The notes: a model not told the origin generated them from the sequence alone. A stretch of 64,000 bases of DNA from CAWAQA01 sp963784065 (GCA_963784065.1 CAWAQA010000009.1:124001-188000), one strand, 5' to 3'. Shown: positions 26,594 to 37,367, counted from the stretch's first letter. Program-made: numbers and translations.

Positions 26594-28252
26594 TTAGTGG
26601 AGTGTCCGGCCCAAGTCGATTCCGTCCACTCCGTTGTCGCCGCGGCCAATGCGCGTTGACCGGCCCCGCAGGAGCCTGCCCGGCCGCGCCGCGGTCATCC
26701 GTCCGCCCTCGAACACCACGACGCCATTCACGATGACGCGCGAGTACCCTTCCGCGTACTGGTGCGGGTTCTCGTAGGTGGATGCATCCCTCACCGTGGC
26801 CGGGTCGAAGACCACGACGTCCGCCTTCTTTCCCTCCTCGAGGCGCCCGCGATCGCCGAGCGAGAGGCGCTGCGCCGGCAGCGCCGCCATCTTGCGTACC
26901 GCCTGCTCCACCGTGAGGATGCGGCGCTTCCGCACGTACTCGGACAGGACGCGCGCGAACGTCCCGTAACTTCTCGGATGCGGCGCGTCCCTGCCGAACA
27001 CCGGGATCTCGCCATCGGAGGCGATCATCGCCGCCGGATGCCGGATGATGCGATCCAGATCCTCGTCGTTCATGGCGTGAAACACGCCGCGGCAGTCGTC
27101 CTGCTCGAGGATGCCGAACAGCGTGTCGGCGGCCCCCCTCATCGTGACCGGCAGGCCGCGCGTGATGGTCAGTTCCGCCAGGTTCCTGCCGACCGCCGAT
27201 GGTACCGCGTCGCATCTCGAGACCACGACATTCTTCGGGTCGCCGCCGCCCCGCTCCTCCAGGATGATGCGCATCGTCTCGGTGGTGGCGCGGTCACGGG
27301 TCGCGGGATCCTTCAGGCGTTTCAACATCGCCGCGCGGCCGCCCTCGAGCATCCACGGCGGCAACAGTCCGGCCGCGAGCGTGGTGCTTGACGCGGTATA
27401 CGGATATACGTCGAGCGTGGCATCCACACCCCGCTTGCGCGCCTCGTCAATCAGCCGCAGCGTCTCCACGCTCTTCCCCCAGTTCCCCCGGCCCAGCACC
27501 TTGTGATGCGTGACCTGTGTCGGGAGCCCGCCGCGTTCGCCGATGAGGATGGTCTCCTCGACGCTGGCGGTCACGCGGGCCGTTTCGTCCCGCATGTGGG
27601 AAATGTAAATGCCGCCGCCACGCGCAGCCACCCGCGCGAGGTCCACGACCTCCTCGGTCGGCGTGAAGACACCCGGCACATAGAACAACCCCGAGCTGAG
27701 CCCGAATGCCCCGTCGCTCATCGCTCGAGTCACGATGTCGCGCATCTTCTCGAGCTCGCCCGGCGTGGCGGGCCGGTTCACCAGGCCGATCACCGCTTCG
27801 CGGACCGAGCCCTGGCCGACGAAGCTCCCGATGTTGATCGACTTCGGCAGCGTCTCGAGCTTCGCCAGAAACGGCGTCAGCGGCACCGGCGAGCCGCCGT
27901 CCGGTCCGTCGAGGATCGTCGTCACACCCTGGCGGATGTAGTTGTCGGCGGTGGGCACCTCGAAAATGCCCATCTGGCTTCCGCGCGTCGCGTGCACGTG
28001 GATGTCGATGAAGCCGGGCGCGACAATCTCGCCCCGGACGTCGATGATGCGGCCGGCCGGCGCCGTGATCGCGGGAGCGATGCGGGCAATCTGGTCGGCC
28101 CGGATCGCCACGTCGCCGCGATACTGGGGCGCCCCGCTGCCGTCCACGATCAAGCCGTTCCGCAGTACGAGGTCGTAACGCTCCTGCGCGCCCGCGATGA
28201 CGGCGGTCAGGGCGACGACCACGACTCCGGTGACACGTGCAGGATGAGACAT
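26594..28252 (-). CDS. N-acyl-D-amino-acid deacylase / D-aminoacylase family amidohydrolase, exported
   Basis: 552 residues with a signal peptide (VTGVVVVALTAVIAGAQ). Amidohydrolase-family features: RNGLIVDGSGAPQYRGDVAI, metal ligands in GFIDIHVHA, DGPDGGSP, ISHMRDE, THHKVLG and IASDGEIPVFG, then the C-terminal composite domain (GRLEEGKKADVVVFDPATV). D-aminoacylases remove acyl groups from N-acyl-D-amino acids; exported forms may recycle peptidoglycan-derived or foreign D-amino acid amides. It precedes the MBL lipoprotein by 41 bases on the same strand and may share its transcript. Confidence 0.9.
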   Translation of the reverse strand: MSHPARVTGVVVVALTAVIAGAQERYDLVLRNGLIVDGSGAPQYRGDVAIRADQIARIAPAITAPAGRIIDVRGEIVAPGFIDIHVHATRGSQMGIFEVPTADNYIRQGVTTILDGPDGGSPVPLTPFLAKLETLPKSINIGSFVGQGSVREAVIGLVNRPATPGELEKMRDIVTRAMSDGAFGLSSGLFYVPGVFTPTEEVVDLARVAARGGGIYISHMRDETARVTASVEETILIGERGGLPTQVTHHKVLGRGNWGKSVETLRLIDEARKRGVDATLDVYPYTASSTTLAAGLLPPWMLEGGRAAMLKRLKDPATRDRATTETMRIILEERGGGDPKNVVVSRCDAVPSAVGRNLAELTITRGLPVTMRGAADTLFGILEQDDCRGVFHAMNDEDLDRIIRHPAAMIASDGEIPVFGRDAPHPRSYGTFARVLSEYVRKRRILTVEQAVRKMAALPAQRLSLGDRGRLEEGKKADVVVFDPATVRDASTYENPHQYAEGYSRVIVNGVVVFEGGRMTAARPGRLLRGRSTRIGRGDNGVDGIDLGRTLH

Positions 28253-28361
28253 GGAGGCACCTCGAGCTGACGGACCGTGTGCGGCGCGGATTATACCTGC
28301 GGCGGCCGTGTCACTCGATATACACTTCCGCAGCTGTTTTCCTGCCCCGAGGAGGGTTTTC

Positions 28362-29009
28362 ATGACACGCGTCGTTGCCACCGTCGGTCTCGTGCTCTTG
28401 TTCCTGGTGCAGACCTCTGCCCAGCAGACTGCTCTCACCGAGGGGATGCTCAAGGCGGCGGAGCTCGAGGTGCCGCAGCTCGTGGAGCTGCTGGAGCTGA
28501 AGCCCGGCATGACCGTCGCCGACGTCGGCGCGGGGTTCGGCGCCTGGACCATGAGATTGTCGCGGTTCATCGGACCGAACGGGCGCGTGTACGCGACCGA
28601 TGTCGGTATGCCGCAGCTCGCCGCGCTGCGCGACGCCGTCCAGCGCGAGAAGCTCATGAACGTGACCGTCATCGAAGGCTCGCCGGGCTCCACGAATCTG
28701 CCCGCTGCCTGCTGCGACGCCATCCTGATTCGCGACGTCTACCACCACATCACGCAGCCGGCCGACATCGTGAAGAGCGTCGCCGCGTCGCTGAAGCCCG
28801 GTGGCCGACTGGCCGTGATCGACTTTCCGCCCCGGCCGAAGACCGAGGTTCCCGCCGGTGTGCCGGCGAATCGCCTTGGCCACGGGGTGCCTCCGGCTGT
28901 CGTCCAGGGCGAGGTCAGCGCGGTGTTGACGCACGTGCGAACCATTTCGGCGTGGGCCCCCACGAGCACGGCGGCGGACCTGTATCTGCTGCTGTTCCGG
29001 AAGTCGTAA
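28362..29009 (+). CDS. Exported class I SAM-dependent methyltransferase-like protein
   Basis: 215 residues with an N-terminal signal peptide (VVATVGLVLLFLVQTSA). A Rossmann methyltransferase core follows: motif I VADVGAGFGAWTMRLSRFIG, then GRVYATDVG, a DAILIRDVYHHITQP motif IV and LKPGGRLAVIDFPPRP post-motif. Exported methyltransferases of this shape are common in Acidobacteriota but have no known role; SAM availability outside the cytoplasm is a puzzle. The start is ATG 28362 after GGAGGG. Confidence 0.8.
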   Translation: MTRVVATVGLVLLFLVQTSAQQTALTEGMLKAAELEVPQLVELLELKPGMTVADVGAGFGAWTMRLSRFIGPNGRVYATDVGMPQLAALRDAVQREKLMNVTVIEGSPGSTNLPAACCDAILIRDVYHHITQPADIVKSVAASLKPGGRLAVIDFPPRPKTEVPAGVPANRLGHGVPPAVVQGEVSAVLTHVRTISAWAPTSTAADLYLLLFRKS

Positions 29010-29018
29010 AGGGACTTG

Positions 29019-29153
29019 GCCCAGGGATCAGGGCCCAGGAATCAGGGTTCAGGAATCAGGGCTCAGCGAGTCCTGGGGCCTCGGGCCCCCTGATCCCTGG
29101 GCCCTGATCCCTGAGGCCTCGGGCCTTCGATGACCCTGAGGCCTGAGGCCTCG
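29019..29153. repeat. Degenerate GGATCAGGG/GGCCTCAGG word repeat, hairpin-forming
   Basis: Between the methyltransferase and tRNA-Phe. The left arm repeats CAGGGATCAGGG, CAGGAATCAGGG (three times); the right arm has CCCTGATCCCTGGGCCCTGA and GAGGCCTCGGGCC words, so the whole stretch can fold into a long imperfect hairpin. It may end the upstream transcript. Word pattern resembles the other degenerate junction repeats in the window. Confidence 0.65.
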
Positions 29154-29186
29154 TTTTCCCCGGTGATATACTCGCTTTTCCCCTCC

Positions 29187-29262
29187 GGCCAGGTAGCTCA
29201 GTTGGTAGAGCACCGCACTGAAAATGCGGGTGTCGCTGGTTCGATTCCGGCCCTGGCCACCA
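29187..29262 (+). tRNA. tRNA-Phe (anticodon GAA)
   Basis: Complete 76-base cloverleaf. Acceptor GGCCAGG / CCTGGCC, D-stem GCTC / GAGC with AGTTGGTA loop, anticodon stem CCGCA / TGCGG with loop CTGAAAA (anticodon GAA), variable GTGTC, T-stem GCTGG / CCGGC with TTCGATT loop, discriminator A and encoded CCA end. Confidence 0.97.
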
Positions 29263-29814
29263 TAATTCCCCCGTTTTGGAGCTTCTCGCTGGCAACGGCA
29301 ACCAGATCCGCCCAATTCGTTATGACAGGATAGGACTCAGTCACGCGATAGAGCCATTGAAAAGACTCCCCTTCTGGCGATTGAACTAATCTCAACCATT
29401 GCCGATTTCTCTGGCAGGTTGATCGGTAGGTTCAATTTCCGCGCGGGCGGGCGCCCCCCCTCGCAGTCACATAAGGGAAGCAGATCATGACTCTCAGAGT
29501 TGCTGGCGTTCAGACCCTCAATGGTCCGGCTCGTTGGCTCGTCGCCCCCGCCGCGCTCCTGGCCGCAGCCGTCACAAGGGTGTGCCGCAGCGTTGCCGAG
29601 CCCGGGATGCCGCGCATGAGCAGCGAGTGGCTGTTGAGCCACGAGCAACTCGTGGGACGCCGCTCGTCGAGCCACTAGGCTCGGCGCGAGTTCGACGAGG
29701 ATTTGACCCCACTCACGCGGGGACGTACTCTGGTTGACTGCGGGGGGCTGACGCCCTCGCGCACTACATGACAGCGTAGCGCGGGGGCTTCACCCCTCGC
29801 GGTCAGGAGTTCCT
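29263..29814. other. About 550-base stretch after tRNA-Phe with no confident gene
   Basis: The first 240 bases are visibly less GC-rich than the surroundings. A 63-codon ORF (29487-29678, start MTLRVAGVQTLNG, with GGGAAGCAG upstream) is the only plausible small gene and has no recognisable domain. Short degenerate GC-rich inverted words occur at 29735-29800, before the next gene. A decayed insertion at the tRNA 3' end is possible, but no integrase or repeated tRNA end is seen. Confidence 0.35.
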
Positions 29815-30867
29815 GTGGTTCGAGTGTTTCCGCTGCTCGTCGTCCTCGCTTTGTCCGCGTGCTCGAGGAGCACCCCCGCGTCTGCCAATACCGATACGCC
29901 GGCGGGTAACCAGGCCCAGCCTGCGGCGGAACAGACGCCGGCGGCCGCGCCCGCCGCGCCAGGCGTCAAGCCCGTTCCCGCAGAACTGCCAGACGTCGTG
30001 GCCCGCGTCAACGGCGAGACCATCAGCAAGGCGGACTTCGAGAAGGCGCTGCAGAACATCGAGTCCAACGCCGGTGGCCCGGTGCCGCCCGACCAGCGTG
30101 ACCGCGTCTACCGCGGCGTGCTCGACCAGATGATTGGGTTCCGTCTCCTGATCCAGGAGACCCAGACGCGGAAGCTGGCGGTGCCCGACGCCGAGCTCGA
30201 CAAGCGCATCGCGCAGATCCGCTCGCAGTTCCCGTCCGAAGAAGCCTTCACGAAGACACTGGCGCAGCAGAACGTCACCCTCGAGCAGCTGCGCGCGGAC
30301 GCGCGGAACGACATACTCGTGGGCAACATGCTCCAGACGGAAGTCGCTCCCAAGGTCTCGGTCACTCCGGAACAGGTGAACGACTTCTACCAGAAGAACC
30401 CGGGTCAGTTTCAACAGCCGGAGCGCGTTCGCGCGAGCCACATCCTCGTGGGCTTTCCGCAGAACGCGGACGAGGCCGCCAAGAAGGAAGCGCGCACCAA
30501 GGCCGCCGAGATTCTCAAGGACGTGAAGGCCGGCAAGGACTTCGCGGCGCTGGCGAAGCAGCACTCGACGGATCCGGGCAGCGGGCAGAATGGTGGCGAC
30601 CTCGGTTACTTCCAGCAGGGCCAGATGGTTCCGCCCTTCGACAAGGCGGCCTTCTCCATGAAGCCGGGCGAGACGAGCGATCTCGTCGAGAGCAATTTCG
30701 GCGTCCACATCATCAGGGTCGCCGATCATCAGCCCGCCCGCACGGTGCCCATCGACGAGGTGCGGCCGCAGATCCAGCAGTATCTCGAGGGTCAGGGCCG
30801 TCAGCAGCAGACGCAGGTGTTCGTCGACACGCTGAAGGCGAAAGGGAAGATCGAAATCTTCATCTGA
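29815..30867 (+). CDS. Periplasmic peptidyl-prolyl cis-trans isomerase lipoprotein (SurA/PpiC type)
   Basis: 350 residues. Lipobox LALSACS (Cys near 16), a low-complexity Ala/Pro/Gln linker (residues 20-60), SurA-like N-terminal chaperone domain (PDVVARVNGETISKADFEKAL, FRLLIQETQTRKL), a parvulin rotamase domain (VRASHILVGF, STDPGSGQNGGDLGYF, PPFDKAAFSMKPGE, NFGVHIIRV) and a C-terminal helix. It helps fold outer-membrane or secreted proteins. GTG start at 29815 with CAGGAG eight bases upstream. The frame is intact, and the S4 protein follows after 4 bases. Confidence 0.92.
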   Translation: MVRVFPLLVVLALSACSRSTPASANTDTPAGNQAQPAAEQTPAAAPAAPGVKPVPAELPDVVARVNGETISKADFEKALQNIESNAGGPVPPDQRDRVYRGVLDQMIGFRLLIQETQTRKLAVPDAELDKRIAQIRSQFPSEEAFTKTLAQQNVTLEQLRADARNDILVGNMLQTEVAPKVSVTPEQVNDFYQKNPGQFQQPERVRASHILVGFPQNADEAAKKEARTKAAEILKDVKAGKDFAALAKQHSTDPGSGQNGGDLGYFQQGQMVPPFDKAAFSMKPGETSDLVESNFGVHIIRVADHQPARTVPIDEVRPQIQQYLEGQGRQQQTQVFVDTLKAKGKIEIFI

Positions 30868-30871
30868 GCAC

Positions 30872-31270
30872 GTGAACGACTCGCTGCGTCTGGACGTGTG
30901 GCTCGACGTCGCCTGCCTCTTCAAGACCCGCTCTGAAGCCAAGCGCGCCTGCGAGGGCGGCAAGGTGGAGGTCAACGGCGAGCACGCCAAGCCCCACCGC
31001 GCCGTCCGCGAGGGCGACCGCATTCGCATCAGCCGCGGGTTCGGCCGCCACCAGGACGTCATCGTCCGCATCGTCATCGATCAGCACGTGAAGAAGTCCG
31101 AGGCGCGGGCGCTCTACGACGACGTGACGCCGAAGCCGACGCCCGAGGAGATCGAGATGCGCCGCGCCGAGCGTACGTATCGCGCCGCGGCGCAGGCCGC
31201 CGGCACACCTGATCGGAACCGCCGCCGCGAGATCCGCCGGTTCAAGCAAGGCGAACAAGGCGGCGAGTAA
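30872..31270 (+). CDS. S4-domain RNA-binding protein (Hsp15/YrfH-like)
   Basis: 132 residues. The S4 fold is at residues 4-60 (LRLDVWLDVACLFKTRSEAK, GGKVEVNGEHAKPHRAVREGD). A basic C-terminal extension rich in Arg/Lys/Glu follows. Hsp15-type proteins bind 50S subunits carrying nascent chains and recycle stalled ribosomes. GTG start (GTGAACGAC) four bases after the PpiC stop, so the two share an operon. Confidence 0.87.
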   Translation: MNDSLRLDVWLDVACLFKTRSEAKRACEGGKVEVNGEHAKPHRAVREGDRIRISRGFGRHQDVIVRIVIDQHVKKSEARALYDDVTPKPTPEEIEMRRAERTYRAAAQAAGTPDRNRRREIRRFKQGEQGGE

Positions 31271-31278
31271 CCCTAACC

Positions 31279-31299
31279 CGCCGGCTTCAGCCGGAAGAC
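31279..31299 (+). repeat. REP-like hairpin after the S4 gene
   Basis: GCCGGCTTCAGCCGGAAG, a hybrid of the two hairpin families, in the gap between the S4 gene and the WYL regulator. It lacks a clear GTRG tag. Confidence 0.6.
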
Positions 31300-31336
31300 C
31301 GCTCACCGCCCGCCAGCTAAGGTACGATCACGCAGC

Positions 31337-32325
31337 ATGCCCCGGAACCAGGAAGTCATCCGGCAGTGGAAGATCCTCCACGCGCTGGAGTCGTCGCGCC
31401 ACGGCGCGGCCATCGACGCGCTCGCCGACGACCTCGACGTCACCACGCGGACGATCCGGCGCGATCTCGCGGCGCTGCAGGAGGCGGGCTTCCCGCTTTA
31501 CGACGAGCGTGATGAGGATGGCCGCGTGCGCTGGCGGCTGGACGGCCAGGTGTTGAAGGGGCTCGAGACCGGCTTCACGCTTGCCGAGCTGTGCGCGCTG
31601 TATCTGAGCCGCAACCTGCTCGAAGCGGTCGCCGGCACGCCATTCCAGCGCGACCTGACCCTCGCCTTCTCCCGCCTCGAGAAGATGCTGTCCCCGCGCA
31701 TGCGACAGTTCCTCGATCGCCTGCCGAGCGTCCTCGCGGCCAAGCCGGGTCCGCGCGCCCGCGGCGGCCACTCCTCCGCCGACCTCGTCGCCAAGCTGCT
31801 GGAGGCCACGCTGCATTTCCGCGTCACGACGATGCGTTACCACTCGGTGTCGAGCGGCCGGGTCAAGGATTACGAGGTGCATCCCTACCGGCTCGCCTTC
31901 GCTCAGGGGGCGCTGTACCTGCTGGCGTACGTGCCCGAGTACAACGACGTGCGCACGTTCGCCGTGGACCGGATCGCCGCCGTGTCGCTGGAAAAGCAGA
32001 CGTTCACGCCGAAACAGCAGGTTGGCGACGAGGTCTTCGCCAATTCGCTCGGGCGTCAACACCGGGCCGGCCGCCCGCGTGGAGATCGAATTCGATGGTA
32101 AGGTCGCTCCGTACGTGCGCGGCGCGCGTGTGGCACACTTCGCAGGAAGTCCGTGAGAACGCCGAGGGAGGGCTCGTGCTGTCGATGAACGTCTGTCACG
32201 ACTGGGCGCTGCGCAGCTGGATCCTGAGCTGGGGACCGTTTGCGCGGGTCCTGACGCCCGCCTCGCTCGCCGCCGACGTGCGAGCGGATCTGCAAGCGGC
32301 CAATGATCGCTACGTAGTGAAATGA
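31337..32325 (+). CDS. WYL-domain transcriptional regulator (frameshifted)
   Basis: About 329 residues. N-terminal winged helix-turn-helix (HALESSRHGAAIDALADDL, TTRTIRRDLAALQEAGFPLY), then the WYL ligand-sensing domain (VTTMRYHSVSSGRVKDYEVH, FAQGALYLLAYVPEYNDVRTF) and a C-terminal extension (VLTPASLAADVRADL). Two frame changes near 32050-32105 restore NTGPAARVEIEFDGKVAPYV. WYL domains bind nucleotides or nucleic acid and control DNA-damage, phage-defence or metabolic genes. No target is evident; the neighbouring gene is a UPF0182 membrane protein. Confidence 0.83.
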
Positions 32326-32389
32326 CCGTATCATCAGTCCTGTGGGCGCCGGCTTCGGCGGACCCTAGCCCGCCCGTAAGGTTGTCATC

Positions 32390-35130
32390 ATGCCGAAACG
32401 ACCTCTTCGCCTTCTCTTCATCGCGCTCGCCGTTCTGATCTTCTTTGCCGGGCCGTCGCTCGTCGGCTTCTACACGAACTGGCTCTGGTTCAGTGAAGTC
32501 GGCTACCAGCAGGTGTTTGCCACCATCCTGCGTGCCCAGGGCACGCTGTTCACGATCGTGTTCGCCATCTCCGCGCTGTGGTTGACCGCGAACCTGCGGC
32601 TCGCGCTCCGCGCGATCGGCGACATCCGCCCCGTGTTCATGACGCGCGACGGATTGGAGGTCACGCTGCCGGGACAGCAGCAGCTGCGGACGATCGCCCT
32701 CGGAGCCGGCACGCTCCTCGCGGTGTTCATCGGGCTGTTTGCGTCCAACCAGTGGGAGACGTGGCTGGCCTGGCGGAATGCCGTGGAGTTCGGGCAGGCC
32801 GACCCGATTCTGGGCCGCGACGTGTCGTTCTACGTGTTCACGTTGCCGTTCCTGCAGCTGCTCCGCGGCCTCGGCCAGACGCTCGTGGTCCTGGCGGCGC
32901 TCGCCGTCCGCCGCGCTGTACCTGCTTACCGGCAGCATGACATCCGGCTTCCCCGCCCGGCTCACGATGACGCCGGCGGCCCGCCGCCACCTGACGCTGC
33001 TCGCCGCGGCGTTCCTCCTGCTGCTGGCGCTCGGGGCGTGGCTCAGCCGATCGGAGCAGCTGGTTCGCGGGTCGACACTCATCTACGGAGCCAGCTACGC
33101 AGACGTCAACGGCCGCATGCCGGCAGCGTTGCTGCTGACCGTGGTGTCGGTGATTGGCGCCGGCCTGGCGTTGCTGCAGTCGTTCTCGCGCCGCAACTGG
33201 CCCATCCCGGCCGCCGTCGGCGCTCTACCTCCTCGTCTCGGTCGGCGGCGAGATCTACAGCACGATGCTGCAGCGGTTTGTCGTCACGCCGAACGAGCAG
33301 GCGCGCGAGGCGCCGTACATCCAGCACAACATCGAGGCCACGCGCCGCGCGTTCGCGCTGGATGGCGTCGAGGAGCGCGAGATTTCCGGCGACGCGCTGC
33401 TGACGCGCAACGACATCGTCAACAACGCGTCAGACGCTCGAGAACGTCCGCCTGTGGGATCACCAGCCGCTGCTCGAAACGTTCGGGCAGATTCAGGAGA
33501 TCCGGACCTACTACGACTTCTCCTCGGTGGACAACGACCGCTACACGATCGACGGCCGGCTGCGCCAGGTGATGCTCTCGGGGCGCGAGCTCAACTCGAC
33601 CAGCCTGCCGAACCGCACGTGGGTCAACGAGCGGCTGACGTTCACGCACGGCTACGGCCTCACGCTCGGGCCGGTGAACCAGGTCACCCGCGAAGGCCTG
33701 CCGGTGCTGTTCGTCCGCGATCTTCCGCCGCAGACCATTCCCGACCTGCCGATCGAGGAGCCGAGCATCTATTTCGGCGAGCTGTCGAACGACTACGTGA
33801 TCGTCCGCACCGCGACGCGCGAGTTCCACTATCCGCGCGGCGACGACAACGTGTTCAGCCAGTACGACGGCATGGGTGGCGACCTCGCTCGGCTCGCTGT
33901 GGCGGAAGCTGGTGTTCGCGCTGCGGTTCCGCGCCTATCAGATCGTCCTGAGCAACGACATCAACGCCGAGAGCCGTATCCTGTTCAACCGTGACATCCG
34001 CACCCGCGTCCGCACGCTGGCGCCGTTCCTCTCCTTCGACCAGGACCCCTATCTGGTCGTCGCCGATGGGCGCCTGTTCTGGATCTACGACGCCTACACG
34101 GTGAGCGACCGGTATCCGTATGCGTCGCCGGTCGTCAGGCAACGTGAACTACATCCGCAACTCGGTGAAGTTCGTCATCGACGCCTATCACGGGACGACG
34201 ACCGCGTACCTGGCGGACGCGCAGGATCCGATCGCCGCGACATACGCGCGCATCTTCCCGGGCATGTTCAAGCCGCTCGCGGAGATGCCGGCGGCGCTGC
34301 GGCAGCACGTGCGTTATCCGGAGGACATCTTCGCCATCCAGTCGTCGGTGTACGCGACCTATCACATGACGCAGCCCGCGGTGTTCTACAACCGGGAAGA
34401 TCAGTGGCAGATCCCGCGCGATCGACGAGCGGCGGCGAGGCCCAGCCGATGCAGCCGTACTACACGATCATGCGGCTGCCCGGCGAGGCGGAGCCGGAGT
34501 TCATCCAGATGCTGCCGTTCACGCCGCGCAACCGCGACAACCTCGCGGCCTGGCTCGTCGCCCGCAGCGACGGCGAGCATTACGGCCGGCTGCGCGTCTT
34601 CGAGTTCCCGAAGCAGAAGCTGGTGTTCGGCCCGCGCCAGGTGGTGGCGCGGATCAGCCAGGATCAGACGATCGCGCCGCAGATCACGCTGTGGAACCAG
34701 CAGGGGTCGGAGGTGATCTGGGGGACGTTGATGGTGATTCCGATCGAGGAGTCGCTGATCTACGTGCGCCCGCTCTATCTGCGCGCGCAGGGCGGGCGCA
34801 TCCCGGAGCTGACGCGGGTCATCGTCGCCTACAACAACCAGATCGTGATGGAGCCGACGCTGGAGGCGGCGTTGGCGCGGCTCTTTGGCGGCACCGCCCC
34901 GCAACCGGAGCCGGAGACCGAGCAGGTACGCCGCGACACGCCCGACGCCCAGCCGGCGTCGGTGACGAGGCCCGTACCCAACGGCGACGCCATTCCGCTC
35001 GACGCGCTCGCCGCTCGAGGCGCGCGGTCACTACGACGCCGCCATCGGCGCTCAGCGTGCCGGCGATTGGGCGCGCTACGGCGAAGAGCTTCGTCTCCTC
35101 GGCCAGGTCCTCGAGCGCATGCGCAAGTAA
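32390..35130 (+). CDS. UPF0182 family integral membrane protein (seven frameshifts)
   Basis: About 910 residues when joined. N-terminal five to seven helices (LLFIALAVLIFFAGPSLVG, TNWLWFSEVGYQQVF, RTIALGAGTLLAVFIGLF), then the large extracytoplasmic part with family motifs (APYIQHNIEATRRAFALDGV, VRLWDHQPLLETFGQIQEIR, TRTWVNERL-type, RFHYPRGDDN-like) and a C-terminal acidic tail. UPF0182 function is unknown. Frame changes near 32905, 33218, 33430, 33880, 34135, 34420 and 35018 are mostly repaired by removing one G, C or T; the last looks like a lost GC before CTCGAG. Confidence 0.85.
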
Positions 35131-35150
35131 GTCCGCCGTCGCTCATCTGA

Positions 35151-35271
35151 CGGGCCGGCTGAAGCCGGCCCCTACGTACAGAAGACTGCGCGCTTCGCCC
35201 CACCCGTCGTAGGGGCCGGCTTCAGCCGGCCCGACACGTGACCCGCAAGGGCCGGCGAGAGCCGGCCCGGC
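35151..35271. repeat. Cluster of three REP hairpins (GTAG family)
   Basis: Copy 1 (35151-35178) is reversed (GGGCCGGCTGAAGCCGGCCC then CTACG), copy 2 (35207-35232) is forward (CGTAG then GGGGCCGGCTTCAGCCGGCC), copy 3 (35248-35270) is a shorter GGGCCGGCGAGAGCCGGCCC without tag. The GTAG tags of copies 1 and 2 face each other 29 bases apart, as in paired REP units. They lie between two convergent genes. Confidence 0.78.
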
Positions 35272-35287
35272 GAAGGTCGGAGGTCAG

Positions 35288-37367
35288 TCATGCCCCGGCG
35301 ATTGGGGACGTGGTAGTTGGTCGCGTCAGCATCCAGGCGCGCAGGACTTCGGCGACGCTCCACGCCTGGGCCACGCAGCCGCGCGGCGTATATGGCTCCT
35401 CGGCGTCGAAGATCTCGCTGAGGGTCCCCACGCCTGCTTCGTCGAGGTGGCGTTCGAACCCTTCCACGTAGCGATGCGCCTCGTCACGCTGTTCCGGGTG
35501 GATCCTCAGCCATGCGTCCACGTATGGACCCGCGAGCCACGCCCAGACGGTGCCCTGATGATAGGCGGCGTCGCGGGCGCGCAGGTCGCCGTAGGTACTG
35601 CGTCTTGTAGTCGCGATGCCCGGGCGCCAGCGAGCGCAGGCCGACCGGCGTCAGCAACCGCTCGCGGACGACGTTGAACACCGCGCCCCACCGGCGATCG
35701 TCGAGCACCGGGTGATCGAGCGAGATCGCGAAGACCTGATTCGGCCGGCAGCTCGCGTCGTTGCCATGTTCGCCGTCGATGATGTCGTAAAGGTATCCGC
35801 CCTCGTCGTACCAGAATCGCGCGTTGAAGGACTCCCGCGCCCGTTCCGCGTATTCGTCCACCTGCGGCGCCTGTGGATCCCCTTCCTCGCGAAGCCAACC
35901 CGAGAGCAGCATCAGCGCGTTGTACCAGAGCGCGTTGATCTCTACCGGCTTGCCGCGGCGTGGCGTGACGACCCAGTCGTCCACCTTCGCGTCCATCCAC
36001 GTGAGCTGATACCCGTCGGCGCCCTGCCGCAGCAGCCCGTCCGCCGCATCGACGCCGATGCCGAACCGGGTGCCGCGCACGTGATGGTCGAAGATCGACT
36101 TCAGCTTCGGCAGCAGCTGGCGCAGCGTGGACCGATCCCCGGTCGCCTGCAGGTATCGGTGCATGGCGTGGAAGAACCACATCGTCGCGTCCGCGGTGTG
36201 ATAGAGGCCCTCCTTCGTTCCCTCAGGGAACATGTTGGGAATGAGGCCGTCACGCACGTAGTGGCCGAACGTGCGCAGGATGTAGCCGGCCTCGCGCTGG
36301 CGGCCGGTGCAGAGCGTCAGCCCCTCGAGGCTGATCATCGTGTCGCGGCCCCAATCGGTGAACCAGTGATAACCCGCGATGACGGTCCTGACTTCGTCGC
36401 CTGCCGCCCGCGCGCGCGCGGCCTCTTCGATACGACCCGCGGGTGTGACGATGAACTGGTCCACGGCCAGCACGAGCTCCGCAGCCATGCCCACCTCGGG
36501 CAGCGTTCTTGCGGATTCGATCAGCCGCTTGCGGCGGCGGCGGTCGGCGTCCGGCAGTTCCTCCGGATTGAGCGCTCCGATCGTCTCCCATGACTCGGTC
36601 GAGGCGACGAGCGTGCCTGGCGCATCTGGCGCGAGCCGCAGCCTGAAGTAGCCCGGCGTCCACAGGTCGCCGCAGCACTCGTACCCCCGGTTCTGCTCGA
36701 GCGCGTACGACATCTGCAGGAACGAGTCGGGGATGATCGTGAAGGCCTTCTCCTGCCCGTAGAGGAACAGGCGCAGCGGCGGCAAGTCGCCGCCCGGCGC
36801 GATCTCGAAGCGATCGCCGAGCGCCTGCACCATGTACGGCGCCGTCACCGGATGGCTCACCGGGGCCTCGTGCAGGCGGAACGCAATGTAAGGACTCAGC
36901 TCCAGCCGCACCGCCTCGTTCGAAAGCAGGCGATACGCAATGTGTGTCGTGTTCTGCAGGTGCGCCATCATCACGCGCTTCTCGAACCGCACACCCTCGA
37001 TGTCGTAGGTCCAGACCGGAAGACCGGACTCGAGGCGGAAGTCCGACAGATACCGGGAGCTGTCGATTTCCTTCCCGCCCTCGGTCTCCGTCACGTTGTA
37101 CAGCGACGCCACCCGCCCGTCCGCCCACCGCACCCGTTCCCACAGGAAGTTGAACATCACGGTGCGGCCGAACGGCGTCGGCAGTCCCGAGATCAGCAGG
37201 CCGTGGTATCTGCGCGTCAGTGCGCCTGACAACGTCCCCGACGCGTAGCCACCGAGCCCGTTCGTGACCAGCCATTCCCTCGACGTGAGTGACCGCCGCC
37301 CCTCCTCGGTCGGTTGCCACGTGACGCGGCGGACGAGTTCGCTTTCAGCCAGCTGGATGACCGACAT
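35288..37367 (-). CDS. Glycogen debranching enzyme (archaeal/bacterial amylo-alpha-1,6-glucosidase type), frameshifted
   Basis: About 693 residues. N-terminal domain GLGGYASGTLSGALTRRYHG, then a GH133-type (alpha/alpha)6 catalytic part with GYHWFTDWGRDTMISLEGL, IPNMFPEG, YHTADATMWFF and PTGLRSLAPG-like ending. It hydrolyses alpha-1,6 branch glucose from glycogen. The last about 95 residues are in another frame (break near 35600; AYHQGTVWAWLAGPYVDAWL is restored). The ATG lies 23 bases inside the treZ stop, so treZ and this gene are translationally coupled. Confidence 0.9.

Noticed and set aside
29187..29814. Integrative element at the tRNA-Phe gene.
   Set aside because: No integrase, no repeat of the tRNA 3' end within the window, and the next genes are ordinary chromosomal ones.
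32390..35130. Programmed ribosomal frameshifting in UPF0182.
   Set aside because: Seven changes of both signs, with no slippery heptamers or common site, and homologous proteins read in one frame. Indels explain it better.
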